DNA of 6,016 nucleotides from Patescibacteria group bacterium (GTDB lineage: Bacteria; Patescibacteriota; Minisyncoccia; Minisyncoccales; Minisyncoccaceae): NCBI GenBank assembly GCA_012798645.1, contig JAAZMU010000033.1:1-6016 (forward strand), written 5' to 3'. Positions 4,923-6,016 of the stretch are shown here, one piece after another. Position 1 is the first letter of the stretch. Each line of letters begins with the position of its first letter. A model generated the notes under the pieces. It was given only the letters and a program-made list of their open reading frames with translations, was not told the DNA's origin and made no database searches. The translations under genes and the position numbers were made by a program.

Positions 4923-6016
4923 ATGGAAAAGCAACGCATCAAAAAATTAAGAGATTTAATCAATCACTATAGGTATCTTTATCATGTTAAAGATATATCT
5001 GAGATACCAGACGAAGTAGTAGACTCTTTAAAAAAAGAGCTTTTTGACCTAGAGGAAAAATATCCCGAGCTTATCACTCCTGATTCTCCCACTCAAAGAA
5101 TTGGAGGAAAACCCTTAGACAAGTTTGAAAAGTTTGAGCACCCTAAAAGAATGACTTCCTTTAACGATGCTTTTTCCAAAGAAGACATTGAAGATTGGCT
5201 TAATAGGAATATAAAGTTATTAACTGAAAAAGAAATTCAAAACATTGAATTCTATGTTGAGCCTAAGCTAGATGGTCTAGCAGTAGAACTTATTTATAGG
5301 GATGGCATTTTAGAAGTAGGCGCCACAAGAGGAGACGGCTTAATTGGCGAAAATGTAACCCAAAATTTAAAAACAATTGAATCTATTCCCCTAAAATTAA
5401 GAAGCAAGCTAGACATTGAAAAAGAGCTTAAAAGAGAAATTGATTACAGGGAAATTGTAGTCAGGGGTGAAGCCATCTTAACTAAAGCAGAATTCAAAAG
5501 AATAAATGAAGAAAGAAGAAAAAAAAGGAAAGAAGAATTCAGAAATCCAAGAAACTTAGCAGCTGGGTCAATTAGGCAATTAAATCCTAAAATCACAAGA
5601 AAAAGAAAACTAGATGCTGACTTTTATTCACTAGTTTCTGACTTAGGTCAAGAAACACACGAGGAGGAGCACCTTATTCTAGAAGTATTAGGCTTTAAAA
5701 CAAATAATAAGCATAATAAGGTCTGTAAAACCTTAGATGAAGTTTACAATTACTACCAAGACTTTATCAAAAAAAGAGACAAGCTTCCCTATGAAGTAGA
5801 TGGAATTGTTGTTTCTATTAACGACAATAAAATTGCAAACAAGCTAGGCATTGTTGGCAAAGCTCCAAGAAGTGCCATTGCCTTTAAATTTCCCCAAAAA
5901 CAAGCCACTACTATCCTTGAAAATGTAGAGTTTCAAGTAGGAAGAACAGGAGTTGTTACCCCTGTTTCTATTCTAAAGCCAGTTGTTATAGAGGGAGTCA
6001 CTATATCAAGAGCTAC
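4923..6016 (+). CDS. ligA: LigA, NAD+-dependent DNA ligase (partial, 3' end outside window)
   Basis: LigA seals nicks in DNA during replication and repair using NAD+. The window has the first 364 codons of a family of about 670 residues, open to the last base. The Ia domain (about 1-66) has Y20, H21, D30 and D34 for NMN binding, then PELITPDSPTQRIGG. The nucleotidyltransferase domain follows: KLDG with catalytic K115 (115-118), GATRGDG (133-139), RGE (181-183), NPRNLAAGSIRQL (208-220), VDGIVV (292-297) and AFKFP with K322 (320-324). The OB-fold begins with VEFQVGRTG (335-343). Two positions differ from E. coli LigA: Val33 where E. coli has Tyr35, and Ser298 where motif IV has Lys290. Nevertheless the frame is intact, and the other motif residues are kept, so it is probably active. 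ATG 4923 is two bases after the preceding stop, placing it in the minor-pilin operon. No ribosome binding motif is seen. Confidence 0.97.
   Translation, partial: MEKQRIKKLRDLINHYRYLYHVKDISEIPDEVVDSLKKELFDLEEKYPELITPDSPTQRIGGKPLDKFEKFEHPKRMTSFNDAFSKEDIEDWLNRNIKLLTEKEIQNIEFYVEPKLDGLAVELIYRDGILEVGATRGDGLIGENVTQNLKTIESIPLKLRSKLDIEKELKREIDYREIVVRGEAILTKAEFKRINEERRKKRKEEFRNPRNLAAGSIRQLNPKITRKRKLDADFYSLVSDLGQETHEEEHLILEVLGFKTNNKHNKVCKTLDEVYNYYQDFIKKRDKLPYEVDGIVVSINDNKIANKLGIVGKAPRSAIAFKFPQKQATTILENVEFQVGRTGVVTPVSILKPVVIEGVTISRA

Noticed and set aside
1..6016. Alternative genetic code with UGA as sense (as in some CPR groups)
   Set aside because: UGA acts as a stop in ATGA overlaps at 57-60 and 4564-4567, and no recognised gene contains an in-frame UGA.
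1..6016. CRISPR array, tRNA, rRNA, insertion sequence or riboswitch
   Set aside because: No regularly spaced repeats, cloverleaf, transposase frame, terminal inverted repeats or structured leader were seen; almost all sequence is occupied by pilus genes and ligA, with no gene-free stretch over 100 bases.

Overview
The window is a compact, AT-rich block (roughly one third G+C by eye) carrying a type IV pilus assembly locus that runs directly into the NAD+-dependent DNA ligase gene ligA. All genes are on the + strand. Seven of the eight gene junctions visible from the start of the window to ligA involve overlaps or gaps of 34 nt or less, or one promoter/terminator; the only larger gaps are 1266-1360 and 2256-2354, and each carries a regulatory element. 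The standard code fits: TGA is used as a stop in ATGA overlaps at 57-60 and 4564-4567. Small AT-rich gene content, pilT-pilC-pilin order without pilM/N/O/P/Q in view, short Cys-rich pilins with a CVDS-G motif and the ligase sequence together suggest Patescibacteria/CPR (a Parcubacteria- or Microgenomates-like lineage). This is inference from sequence style and was not tested by a search.

Layout. 1-60: last 19 codons of a gene, most likely the retraction ATPase pilT. 57-1265: pilC, the inner-membrane platform protein. 1283-1311: a near-perfect sigma-70-type promoter with extended -10. 1361-1768 and 1803-2255: two paralogous type IV pilins in tandem. 2298-2327: intrinsic terminator. 2339-2347: an extended -10 element placed so that the pilD message would start at or next to its ATG. 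2355-3158: pilD prepilin peptidase. 3137-3601, 3603-4073, 4073-4567 and 4564-4920: four minor pilins resembling, in order, GspH/FimT, GspI/PilV, GspJ/PilW and GspK/PilX. 4923 to the window end: N-terminal 364 codons of ligA.

How the parts work together. PilC (with upstream ATPases) would polymerise and retract pilin subunits; PilD would cleave the Gly-Phe (or Gly-Val/Ser) junction of all six prepilins; the four minor pilins are ordered like gspHIJK and probably form the initiating tip complex. The pilin pair has its own strong promoter and a terminator, which would allow far higher output than the machinery genes. The pilD-to-ligA run looks like a second transcription unit. ligA being transcribed together with minor pilins is the main contextual oddity.

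Most notable: no gene start in the window has a standard AGGAGG-type ribosome binding site, whereas AGGAGG occurs six times inside coding sequence, pointing to Shine-Dalgarno-independent initiation. I found no CRISPR array, tRNA, rRNA, insertion sequence or clearly novel system; the window is mostly a recognisable pilus locus with some unusual details.
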